Notes under the pieces: model-generated
The model's database searches: none
The model's input: the letters and a program-made list of their open reading frames with translations, nothing else
What the model was told of the DNA's origin: nothing
Program-made: the position numbers and the translations under genes
Assembly (NCBI GenBank): GCA_963573315.1
Contig: OY752146.1
Coordinates: 1,736,001 to 1,800,000 of the forward strand
Origin: Entomortierella parvispora
Lineage: Eukaryota > Mortierellomycota > Mortierellomycetes > Mortierellales > Mortierellaceae
Length of the DNA: 64,000 nucleotides
Direction: 5' to 3'
Shown: one piece after another, positions 56,417 to 64,000 of the stretch
Layout of the letters: every line of letters begins with the position of its first letter
How positions within the stretch are numbered: the stretch's first letter is position 1

Positions 56417-59400
56417 ATGAGCGCATCTCCCACATCTGCACTTAACTCTACCCCTGGCACTCCCAGTGCCGGCCTTACTGGCACCGATGTCAACATCCCA
56501 TCCGTCGCATCGTTGTCTTTGAGCAGCCGACAAATGGAAGTTGATCCTGCACCCGCACTAAATAACATCGCCGTGCCAGCCACGAATGCCATCATGGAAG
56601 AACAGGTGTTGCAGCGTGAGCGTGATGCGCAGGATCACTATGATCATCTTCAAGTGCAAGGCATTCAAATCGATATCGCAATCGATTCCTCGGCACCAGC
56701 GGAGCGGCAAGGTCTTCTTAACCAACGGACAGCTCATGACCAGTCGCTCGAAGAGGCCAAGGAACGACTTCGTCGAGCCAAAGTCCAAGCCGATTTTATC
56801 CGGGCTCGCACGTTTGCGTACCAGGTTACCTCATCGCCCCCTTCTTCTGATGGAAGATCAGACAAGGTTAAGCTTGACCAAGATTGTCCTCGATACGCGA
56901 AGACCACGGACGGATATCCGAAGAAACCGGAGGTCATTACCCATGTCCGCACCTTCTTGCATAGCTTTAGGACGCATTGCGAGAGCACGTTCGGCAGAAT
57001 GCAGTTTGAACCGAAGGCTCGTCGACTGCTCATCCTCGCGGTCCTGGACCGTGATGTCCAATGCAGTCTTCGTGATCGTCTGGAGAAGGAACCGGGGGCC
57101 CTTTGGGAACGTGTGGAGGAAATCTTCACTTCGCTCACCATGACGGCTGCTGAGAAGCAGGCCGACGCTATTGATCTCGCGTCAACTGGGCTCGACGTGA
57201 AGAAACAAGAGTCGTATCGTAATTTTGCCTTGCGATTCCATCGGGTTGTCCTAATGTACCACATTGAAGACAATGACAAATCCATTCTCACATCGCTCTA
57301 CTCCGTTTTCGAGGATATCATGATCAACCTCAAGGTCTATGCCCTACTTAAAGGCCATCCCTTCGAAGACGGGTTCAAATATGTCTCGCACTTCCTTGGA
57401 GCATTGGAAGAAGCCCCTGGGCCCAAGTACGACAGGTCCGTCCCGCCGACTAAGAAACGACCTTATTCGGACGACGGTGAGAAGCCTCTCCGAAGCAAGA
57501 AACGATTCTCGCGTCGTGAATCCAACTCTCATGACACTGCACGCCATCGTTACCACTGCGATAAGTGTGGTGATAACAACACCCACGACACCAACGAGTG
57601 CAAAACATGCCCACGATGCGGCAAAAAGGGCCATGACGCTCCTAACTGTAGGAGTGCGCCCAAGCCAGCGTCTGACGGTGACAAACCCCGTTACAGAGGT
57701 ATGAATGGCAGTCTGACTAACAATGCTACGCCGGCCAACAAAGTCTTGCCCGATGAAGTCGATGATGCACCAAGTGCCAATACTGAACCCATCAACTTTG
57801 CCTCATTGTCCAGGTCGCAAATGAACAAACGCTTCGTTAGACGGATCAAACAACCGATCGACCGGTCCAATCGCTCTTGGCAACAGCCATTCAATGCAGA
57901 TGAAACCCCATCACACAACAATAAAAGAGTAACTTTTTGTACTTATCCCAACACTGTCCCACTTGCAACTGCAAATGCCGCCGATGCGAATGTCCACATA
58001 CATACTGATGTTCTTTCTCTCACCAGTGCTGCAGAAACGGCCGCGAAAGGACACGGTTCCTCCCGCTCAATCCCCTCTGTATTCTCTGAAGTGCAACATT
58101 GTGCTCCTCATGGTGGCATCACGTACGCAAATGGCGTTAGCCATCCTGCAACTATCCCATCGTCCATGAAAAGACGCAGGCGACGCGGTAAGAAGAAAAA
58201 CCCGCTACTCGCTGCAATTACATCGTTCGTCGAGGCGATCAATGGTGATCAACAAACAGCACCCACTGTTTTGGATTTTGCTGCACTGTCCAAAACCAAG
58301 TCCTCTGAGAACCGATTCGTCTTAGGCATGACCATCCGAGATCGCGAATGCAAAGCCCTCTTGGATACTGGTGCTACCGCATCGATCATATCCACAACAA
58401 TTGTTGATGAACTCGAAATCAAGGTTACTCCAGTTGATGGCCATTTCACTTTGGCTGACGAGTCTGTATATCAACGAATCGGCGTAACGGAGCCAATTGA
58501 AATCACCTACGGTGATATCACCCTGTCTGCTCCGTTAGAAGTCCTTCCACAACAATACGATCTCACGATTGGTATGGATCTGTTCTACAACCTTGGATTC
58601 TCGATCCACGGATTTGTCGACCCTGTCCAACCAACTCGACCGTCGTCCACAGTACCCGAAGATCCGCGCTCATCTCTTAAACCCGTAACCACGCCAGAAG
58701 AGGAGTTAACTGATAAATTCCAGCTTGCAAAAGCAGAATTCATTAAGGCGATCGAACAGGTACTGAAAACAAACGAGAACATCCCACCCGAAAGTGTGTG
58801 TCCTGTTCCCGAAATGAAGGTGTATCTGCCTGTCCCAGAGAAAACGATTCTCTTCCGCAGATCTCGTCATTTTGCGCAAGCGCAACGGCCCATCATTGAT
58901 GAAGCTGTTGAGCGTTGGTTGCAAGATGGTGTTATCTCGCTTGCACCAGCAGGCAATCCACACAATAACACACTGACGCTAGCTGCCAAGAAAGACTTGG
59001 ACGGTAACAAGACGCTTTGGAGAGTATGTCTTGATCCACGACCGTTGAACGCGCATCTCCCGGATGACAATTTCCAGCTTCCACTGATAGCTGACATCAT
59101 GCAACGAATCGCTGGTTACTCGATCTACACAACGATTGATCTCAGACAAGCGTACCATCGGCTACCAATTCATGAAGATGATCGTCCATTGACCGCCTTC
59201 ATGCACAACGGTAAACAATACATGTTCAATCGAGCCCCTTTTGGTCTTAAGCCCTTGTCTAGTCTCTTTCAGAGAGGTATGTCGCGAATCCTCGGAGATT
59301 TACCTTTCGTCCTTAACTTTATCGACGATATCGTTATCTTCTCAAAGAATCGTGAAGAACATGCTGCTCATGTCAAGGCTGTCATCGAACGTCTCAATGC

Positions 59401-61618
59401 AGCTATGCTCATCATCAATCGTCAGAAGTGCAACTTCTTCAGCACCCAGATCTCACTACTCGGTTTCATTGTTGACCTTAACGGTAAGCGCGTTGATCCC
59501 AACAAGTTGGTCAATGTGCAAGACTGGGCTGAACCTACTACTGGTAAGATGATCCAATCTTATCTCGGCACGTTTAACTTCTTCAGGGAACACATCCCGT
59601 TGTACAGTGCTTTGTCAGCGCCGTTAGACGCGCTACGAAACGTACCTGGACCTTTTAGGCTCAACGATTTGCAGAAGCGTTGCTTCGAGTCCCTCAAGTC
59701 ATTGTTGCTGCAGGCCCCTGTTCTTTCCTTCCCGGATTTTTCGTTACCCTTTTACGTTGCCACGGACGCGTCCAACGTGGGTATTGGAGTAGTTCTATTC
59801 CAATTACCGGAAGGAACGCCAGAGCCTACGACATTTGCCGGTGTGCCTAAAAACGCCCGGTATATTTCGTTCATGGCCCGTACGCTGCAAGAGCGCGAGA
59901 GGAGGTATCCCGCGACTCAGAAGGAGCTGCTCGCGATGGTTTTCGCCTTGAAGAAATTCCACTATTACTTGTGGGGTCGTCACTTTACTCTCTACACTGA
60001 TCACAGAGCACTCACCTTTCTTCACTCTCAGAAAGACTTGAACTCGATGCTCACCGGATGGCAAGATGTACTCCTGGATTACAACTTTACTGCTCGGTAC
60101 TTGCCTGGTGCGCGTAATGTGCTTCCTGATCATTTGTCAAGACAGTTCCCAGATGAACTCTGGACTAATAAGACTCTCCCCACGCAACCTATGTACGCTT
60201 ACGTCCATGTGTCCCGCGACGAAAGTGAAAAGTACACAGAGGTTCCAACAGAAGACCGCGAAGAGATGCTTCAGCGCATCCATAGTTTCGGTCACTTCGG
60301 AGCCAACAAAATGGTCCTCACCATTCACGCTGAAGGCAAGACATGGCCTGGCCTGGTAGAGGATTGTCTCAAAGTTGTCAAACGGTGCACGGAATGCCAA
60401 AAATTCAACATTGTGCGACGAGGCTATCATCCTATGAGAGCCATCCATGCCTATTTGCCTGGAGAGCACATGGCGGTTGACCTGGCAGGACCGTTGACCA
60501 CAACGAGCAAAGGAAATAATTATTTGATGGTGCTCACGGATGTGTGCACAAGATTTGTTTTCCTGCGCGCAATTGTGGACAAAACTGCTGCCACTGTCTC
60601 CCGCACCCTCTTTCACATTTTCTGTGATATTGGTTGTCCGCGTACACTTCAGTCCGATAACGGTAAAGAGTTCAAGAACCAGCCCATGGCTAAGATATGT
60701 GAACGATTCGGTATCGATCACCGTTTCACTTCTCCACATCACCCACGCGCCAATGGACTCGCTGAAAATCGTGTCAAGACCGCCAAGCAGATCTTGCGGA
60801 AATCCGTACTTGGCAACGACGCATCGTGGGATGACCATGTCCCTATGACACAACTTGCAATGAACACCCATGCGGCGTCACTGCACAACTCGTCGCCATT
60901 CTCTCTCTTTTTCGCCCGTCCATTCAAAGGATTCCACTTGTATAAGGACGCAGAACAACGATGCATGGACAGAGATGAATTGCTCAAGCGACTAGAATAC
61001 ATGACCACAGTAGTTTTCCCTGCTGTTGATGAAAAGACGCGTGCTGTTCAGCAGAAGATGATTGAACGTTTCAACAAGACTGTGTTGTTCAATGAGTTCC
61101 CAGATGGAGCCCGAGTGATGGTTCTCGATATGGATCCATCCAGCACCCTATCACCCAAGTATGAAGGTCCTTACAAAGTTGTTCGCCGGAATGCAGGAGG
61201 TGCCTACCTCCTCACCGATGGCGACGGTCAGGTAATGAAGCGGACTTATCCACCGTCTCACCTGAAACTCGTAATCGACGACGATGATTCCCACTCTTAC
61301 ACTGTGGCGTCAATCCTAAAGCATCGTCGCGATGACAAGGGCGACTTGCAATACCTGGTACGCTGGAAAGGATTTAAACCCGAGGACGACACTTGGGAGC
61401 CCCTGGAAAGCTTCAATGAGCGGGATTGTATCCGCGAGTATTGGGCAGGCCACCCAGTTGAGCAGATCGATTCTACTTCACCCTCTTCTGATCCGTCTCA
61501 AGGAATTTTGCAGAACGCCGACTCTGATTATCCGGCATCTACTACTTCTAAGCGCAACCGTCGGGCACCTGCCTCTAAGAAAGAATCTCCCAGGAGAAAG
61601 AAACAACGTAGCGCTTAG
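56417..61618 (+). CDS. Gag-Pol polyprotein of chromovirus
   Basis: One frame of 1733 residues. The order is: capsid-like Gag helices; two zinc knuckles at about 381-413 (YHCDKCGDNNTHDTNEC, then CPRCGKKGHDAPNC); aspartic protease with ALLDTGATASII near 650; reverse transcriptase with YTTIDLRQAYHRLPI and the catalytic FIDDI near 968; RNase H with YVATDASN near 1114; integrase with an HHCC finger (HSFGHFG...CTEC, ~1287 on) and D-D35-E catalytic residues (VDLAG, QSDNG, LAENR); and a C-terminal chromodomain near 1626-1680 (ASILKHRRD, YLVRWKGF, DDTWEP). Gag and Pol are fused without frameshift. The chromodomain usually steers integration to marked chromatin. The frame extends upstream to 56180; MSASPTS at 56417 is the likelier start, after a possible splice acceptor at 56395. 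Confidence 0.95.
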   Translation: MSASPTSALNSTPGTPSAGLTGTDVNIPSVASLSLSSRQMEVDPAPALNNIAVPATNAIMEEQVLQRERDAQDHYDHLQVQGIQIDIAIDSSAPAERQGLLNQRTAHDQSLEEAKERLRRAKVQADFIRARTFAYQVTSSPPSSDGRSDKVKLDQDCPRYAKTTDGYPKKPEVITHVRTFLHSFRTHCESTFGRMQFEPKARRLLILAVLDRDVQCSLRDRLEKEPGALWERVEEIFTSLTMTAAEKQADAIDLASTGLDVKKQESYRNFALRFHRVVLMYHIEDNDKSILTSLYSVFEDIMINLKVYALLKGHPFEDGFKYVSHFLGALEEAPGPKYDRSVPPTKKRPYSDDGEKPLRSKKRFSRRESNSHDTARHRYHCDKCGDNNTHDTNECKTCPRCGKKGHDAPNCRSAPKPASDGDKPRYRGMNGSLTNNATPANKVLPDEVDDAPSANTEPINFASLSRSQMNKRFVRRIKQPIDRSNRSWQQPFNADETPSHNNKRVTFCTYPNTVPLATANAADANVHIHTDVLSLTSAAETAAKGHGSSRSIPSVFSEVQHCAPHGGITYANGVSHPATIPSSMKRRRRRGKKKNPLLAAITSFVEAINGDQQTAPTVLDFAALSKTKSSENRFVLGMTIRDRECKALLDTGATASIISTTIVDELEIKVTPVDGHFTLADESVYQRIGVTEPIEITYGDITLSAPLEVLPQQYDLTIGMDLFYNLGFSIHGFVDPVQPTRPSSTVPEDPRSSLKPVTTPEEELTDKFQLAKAEFIKAIEQVLKTNENIPPESVCPVPEMKVYLPVPEKTILFRRSRHFAQAQRPIIDEAVERWLQDGVISLAPAGNPHNNTLTLAAKKDLDGNKTLWRVCLDPRPLNAHLPDDNFQLPLIADIMQRIAGYSIYTTIDLRQAYHRLPIHEDDRPLTAFMHNGKQYMFNRAPFGLKPLSSLFQRGMSRILGDLPFVLNFIDDIVIFSKNREEHAAHVKAVIERLNAAMLIINRQKCNFFSTQISLLGFIVDLNGKRVDPNKLVNVQDWAEPTTGKMIQSYLGTFNFFREHIPLYSALSAPLDALRNVPGPFRLNDLQKRCFESLKSLLLQAPVLSFPDFSLPFYVATDASNVGIGVVLFQLPEGTPEPTTFAGVPKNARYISFMARTLQERERRYPATQKELLAMVFALKKFHYYLWGRHFTLYTDHRALTFLHSQKDLNSMLTGWQDVLLDYNFTARYLPGARNVLPDHLSRQFPDELWTNKTLPTQPMYAYVHVSRDESEKYTEVPTEDREEMLQRIHSFGHFGANKMVLTIHAEGKTWPGLVEDCLKVVKRCTECQKFNIVRRGYHPMRAIHAYLPGEHMAVDLAGPLTTTSKGNNYLMVLTDVCTRFVFLRAIVDKTAATVSRTLFHIFCDIGCPRTLQSDNGKEFKNQPMAKICERFGIDHRFTSPHHPRANGLAENRVKTAKQILRKSVLGNDASWDDHVPMTQLAMNTHAASLHNSSPFSLFFARPFKGFHLYKDAEQRCMDRDELLKRLEYMTTVVFPAVDEKTRAVQQKMIERFNKTVLFNEFPDGARVMVLDMDPSSTLSPKYEGPYKVVRRNAGGAYLLTDGDGQVMKRTYPPSHLKLVIDDDDSHSYTVASILKHRRDDKGDLQYLVRWKGFKPEDDTWEPLESFNERDCIREYWAGHPVEQIDSTSPSSDPSQGILQNADSDYPASTTSKRNRRAPASKKESPRRKKQRSA

Positions 61619-61839
61619 GATCTACTCTCCATCGATAATACTGATAGATCCACCACCAGAGGTTTTTCCCGCTTTCCTCACATACCAAGTCATTTTTTTT
61701 TATCTTCATTTTTTTATCTTGAGGTTTTTATCATATTTTTCCTCACAATCTACTATACACCCGAGGGTTTTTCGTTTTTTTTCCTCACCCCCGACTACGA
61801 TATGGCTTCTAAATACTACCGGCTTTCAGCCTTCCCCCC

Positions 61840-61851
61840 GGGGGAGGGTGA
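61840..61851 (+). other. polypurine tract
   Basis: GGGGGAGGGTGA immediately before the 3' LTR; this is the expected primer for plus-strand DNA synthesis. Confidence 0.75.
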
Positions 61852-62020
61852 TGCGCCATATCTTGTCACGTGCGGTCATTTAGTCACGTGTTGCCTATCA
61901 GTCACCCTCGGCCCTCAGGACTATTTGTCCTGACGGCCACCCAGAATAAAGATCCCCATCTTTGTCTCGCTACTCACTTCCCCATGCAAGGATCACGGTT
62001 TGTATCAATGATATTTCCCA
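61852..62020 (+). repeat. 3' LTR
   Basis: 169 bp, identical by eye to the 5' LTR, followed by the CCAGG target duplication. Confidence 0.96.
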
Positions 62021-62169
62021 CCAGGGACCAGGCTCCACGACCATCGCGTCTCCTCCTAGATAAATAGCTATGGCTTTCGCCCCTACATGTACTGTACAGT
62101 ACAATAAAATAAAAAACACCTTTCTTTCACATATTTGTTGATTCCTTTTGTTTTAATGGTAGCGACTGC

Positions 62170-62249
62170 TTAGAAAAACTTGAACTCCAGCCTAAAGAAC
62201 TTGATGGTCCATACAACTGGGATGTACGGCTTGGCACCTCTCAGGTTCA
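62170..62249 (-). CDS. possible terminal exon of an unrecognised gene
   Basis: On the minus strand, after TTTTTTCTAG, a frame reads NLRGAKPYIPVVWTIKFFRL and ends EFKFF and TAA. The composition and acceptor look like a real last exon, but I find no convincing preceding exon: upstream lies the 293-bp tandem repeat. It may be a leftover of a gene broken by the repeat or the retrotransposon. Confidence 0.22.
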
Positions 62250-62324
62250 CTAGAAAAAATGTCATTATTAGAGAGTGTGCAACAACACTAAGACGACGGG
62301 GGCTGTAGACACAACAAAATGAGA

Positions 62325-63104
62325 AAAGGGGGTGGCCACTTCCTAATTCTGGACGCTCGTTTCGGAAGTGGGTTCTATACCTTTGACTCTGGTCAGTAGG
62401 AGAGACTCGACCAGAGCCACTTAGCCAGCAGAAGTGATAGTGCAGCAGACGCTATGGCGATTGATTGCAGAGGCCATCGAGAGAGGCTCGACCGAAATCA
62501 AGGCATGGGCATGTTTACATTTCGCAGTGTGCTTCATAAAGGCCGTGGAGTGGGCTGTTCCATGCCCATGATAGAAACAATTAACAGAAGCGAGAACGCG
62601 GCGAAAGTACAGCAAAAAAAGGGAATGGCCTCTTCCTAATTCTGGACGCTCGTTTCGGAAGAGGGTTCTATACCTTTGACTCTGGTCAGTAGGAGAGACT
62701 CGACCAGAGCCACTTAGCCAGCAGAAGTGATAGTGCAGCAGACGCTATGGCGATTGATTGCAGAGGCCAGCGAGAGAGGCTCGACCAAAATCAAGGCACG
62801 GGCATGTTTGCATTTCGCAGTGTGCTTCATAAAGGCCGTGGAGTGGGCTGTTCCATGCCCATGATAGAAACAATTAACAGAAGCGAGAACGCGGCGAAAG
62901 TACAGCAAAAAAAGGGAATGGCCTCTTCCTAATTCTGGACGCTCGTTTCGGAAGAGGGTTCTATACCTTTGACTCTGGTCAGTAGGAGAGACTCGACCAG
63001 AGCCACTTAGCCAGCAGAAGTGACAGTGCAGCAGACGTTATGGCGATTGATTGCAGAGGCCATCGAGAGAGGCTCGACCGAAATCAAGGCATGGGCATGT
63101 TTAC
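62325..63104. repeat. 293-bp tandem repeat, about 2.7 copies
   Basis: Units begin near 62325, 62618 and 62911, each ~293 bp, nearly identical; the third breaks off after GGGCATGTTTACA. Each contains a perfect 8-bp inverted repeat CTCTGGTC/GACCAGAG with a 14-base spacer (first at 62387-62416) and, in the first two units, the same 61-codon frame starting MAIDCRG. The unit length is not a multiple of three, so frames are separate per unit. Confidence 0.93.
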
Positions 63105-63563
63105 AGGGTGCTTCAGGGAGGCCAGTGCTGAGCTGTTCCATGCTCGCATAAAACATTTAAACAACGGTGATGAGGTTACATATAGGAAGAATACTAAGAT
63201 ACATGCCTCGTGGACAAGGGACAACGATGATGCTGTTTGGGGGAACCAAGGGAATTAAAGAGATAGTCAACGGCACCCATGTACAGTATGCATGCAGCCA
63301 GGCACCAACGCGCATTTACACGTGACTCGGTCAAGTGGCTTGGCTTTGCTGGCGCGGGGCTCTTTATTAAACTTTCCCCACTGTCCACAGAACAAGCCCT
63401 GTATCCTGACCTTCGAGGAGTCCACTTCTCTGGACCAGCCTGCGTCCCTGAACTATTGGCTATTTCTCTCAAATCAACCCTCCTTCGGAATGGACACCTG
63501 CCAAGTTTGCTTCTCACGCGCAGACAGCGTCCTTGAGAAAGATTACCAAAAAAGCGGAAAGAG

Positions 63564-64000
63564 ATGTCGCAGTTCTTTCTCGATACAAGTCGTCTATTGG
63601 TAATGACTGGGTGTACCAAAGACGCGTTCCTTCGCGACTTCTGTATCACACAAGGATTCATGTCTCTCCAGAGGAACGGAGTCAAAGTTGTTACTGACTC
63701 CAGTTATTTGAAACTGGAGTTCATTCAATATTTCCTGTGAGTGTCCCCCTTTTTTTTTGGTTGCTGTTGTTACAGTTGAAACTATCCATTATTTAACTTG
63801 GAAACTCATGGAACTATTTTTTTTTTTTTCCATAGCGCCGTAAACTCAATCTGGGACCTTCGACATCCACTTCCCAACATGAGCAAGGAGATCTACACAT
63901 TGGTAGGAGAACAATTTCGACAGAAATTCCCGTTGGCAGCCATTAGTGCTTCCGAAAGCACGCTGCATCTTGAGCTGGAGCAGGAATTGCGTGCCAACAA
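63564..64000 (+). CDS. 5' part of an unrecognised gene, truncated by the window edge
   Basis: Exon 1 (63564-63736) starts MSQFFLDTSRLLVMTGCTKD and ends at GTGAGT; exon 2 begins at 63836 after a T-run and CATAG and is open to the end of the window (AVNSIWDLRHPLPNMSKEIY, then TLVGEQFRQKFPLAAI). The splice is in phase and both parts look coding. An in-frame stop lies just upstream of the ATG, so the start is probably right unless an upstream exon exists. No signal peptide or known motif is visible in the ~110 residues present. Function unknown. Confidence 0.6.

Larger units (their letters stand above)
54693..62020 (+). mobile_element. complete Ty3/Gypsy LTR retrotransposon (chromovirus)
   Basis: The element is 7328 bp, bounded by 169-bp direct LTRs (54693-54861 and 61852-62020) that look identical base for base, begin TG and end CA. 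The five bases on each side are both CCAGG, a perfect target-site duplication. Inside are an extra ORF (55509-56003) and one uninterrupted Gag-Pol frame (56417-61618) with protease, reverse transcriptase, RNase H, integrase and a chromodomain, in Ty3/Gypsy order. A purine-rich tract (GGGGGAGGGTGA, 61840-61851) abuts the 3' LTR as plus-strand primer. No clear tRNA-complementary primer site follows the 5' LTR. Identical LTRs plus open frames mean a recent, possibly still mobile insertion. Confidence 0.97.

Noticed and set aside
62325-63104. CRISPR-like array
   Set aside because: Units are 293 bp, adjacent without unique spacers, and the genome is eukaryotic; it is an ordinary tandem repeat.
1-64000. 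tRNA, rRNA or other structural RNA genes
   Set aside because: I looked for tRNA T-arm motifs (GGTTCGA type) with flanking stems and saw none; a tRNAscan or Rfam run would be decisive.

Overview
The window is nuclear DNA from a filamentous fungus. Genes are split by short GT-AG introns (about 75-470 bp). Core promoters and leaders are strongly pyrimidine-rich, and several gene products are fungal (neutral trehalase, a Bir1-type survivin, a Dal5-like permease, a chromodomain Ty3/Gypsy retrotransposon). Gene density and style suggest an early-diverging lineage such as Mortierellomycotina; that placement is inference and was not tested.

Left part (1-14.6 kb). An allantoate/nicotinate-type MFS permease sits at the left edge. 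It is followed by an Nbp2/Skb5-like SH3 protein, a 1228-residue low-complexity protein with a glutamine-rich end, a second MFS transporter on the minus strand, a 2.8-kb divergent intergenic region with microsatellites and GATA-type motifs, and a small secreted, probably GPI-anchored protein.

Middle-left part (14.7-28.9 kb). This is a degraded tandem array. Three copies of a SET-Bir1 gene pair (MYND/SET methyltransferase followed by the chromosomal-passenger protein Bir1, both on the minus strand) alternate with two copies of a block of about 1.9 kb that encodes a small six-cysteine secreted protein. One copy of that block abuts a PIF1-like helicase remnant. Only copy 2 keeps an intact SET gene and only copy 3 keeps an intact Bir1. 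Copy 1 is a truncated SET/Bir1 chimera. Retroelement debris (an RNase H domain and a coding-like stretch) lies at 21.6-22.6 kb.

Centre (28.9-38 kb). This part is gene-poor, with long purine/pyrimidine tracts and homopolymers and one 200-residue coiled-coil protein at 35.4 kb.

Right-centre (38-54.5 kb). This is ordinary conserved housekeeping: diphosphomevalonate decarboxylase, an SLC41-type Mg2+ transporter, the copper chaperone for superoxide dismutase, neutral trehalase, a hypothetical coiled-coil protein, a GDP-mannose pyrophosphorylase alpha-like protein, and the SUMO ligase Nse2/Mms21.

Right end (54.7-64 kb). A complete, apparently very young Ty3/Gypsy chromovirus of 7328 bp has identical 169-bp LTRs and a CCAGG target duplication. 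It carries an uninterrupted Gag-Pol with a chromodomain and an extra upstream ORF. It sits about 245 bp upstream of NSE2. Beyond it lie a 293-bp tandem repeat and the start of an unrecognised gene that runs off the window.

The most unusual content is the triplicated SET-Bir1/secreted-protein array with complementary gene loss, the fast-diverging secreted pair inside it, and an exact 10-mer (GATCTGATAA) found upstream of all three secreted-protein genes.
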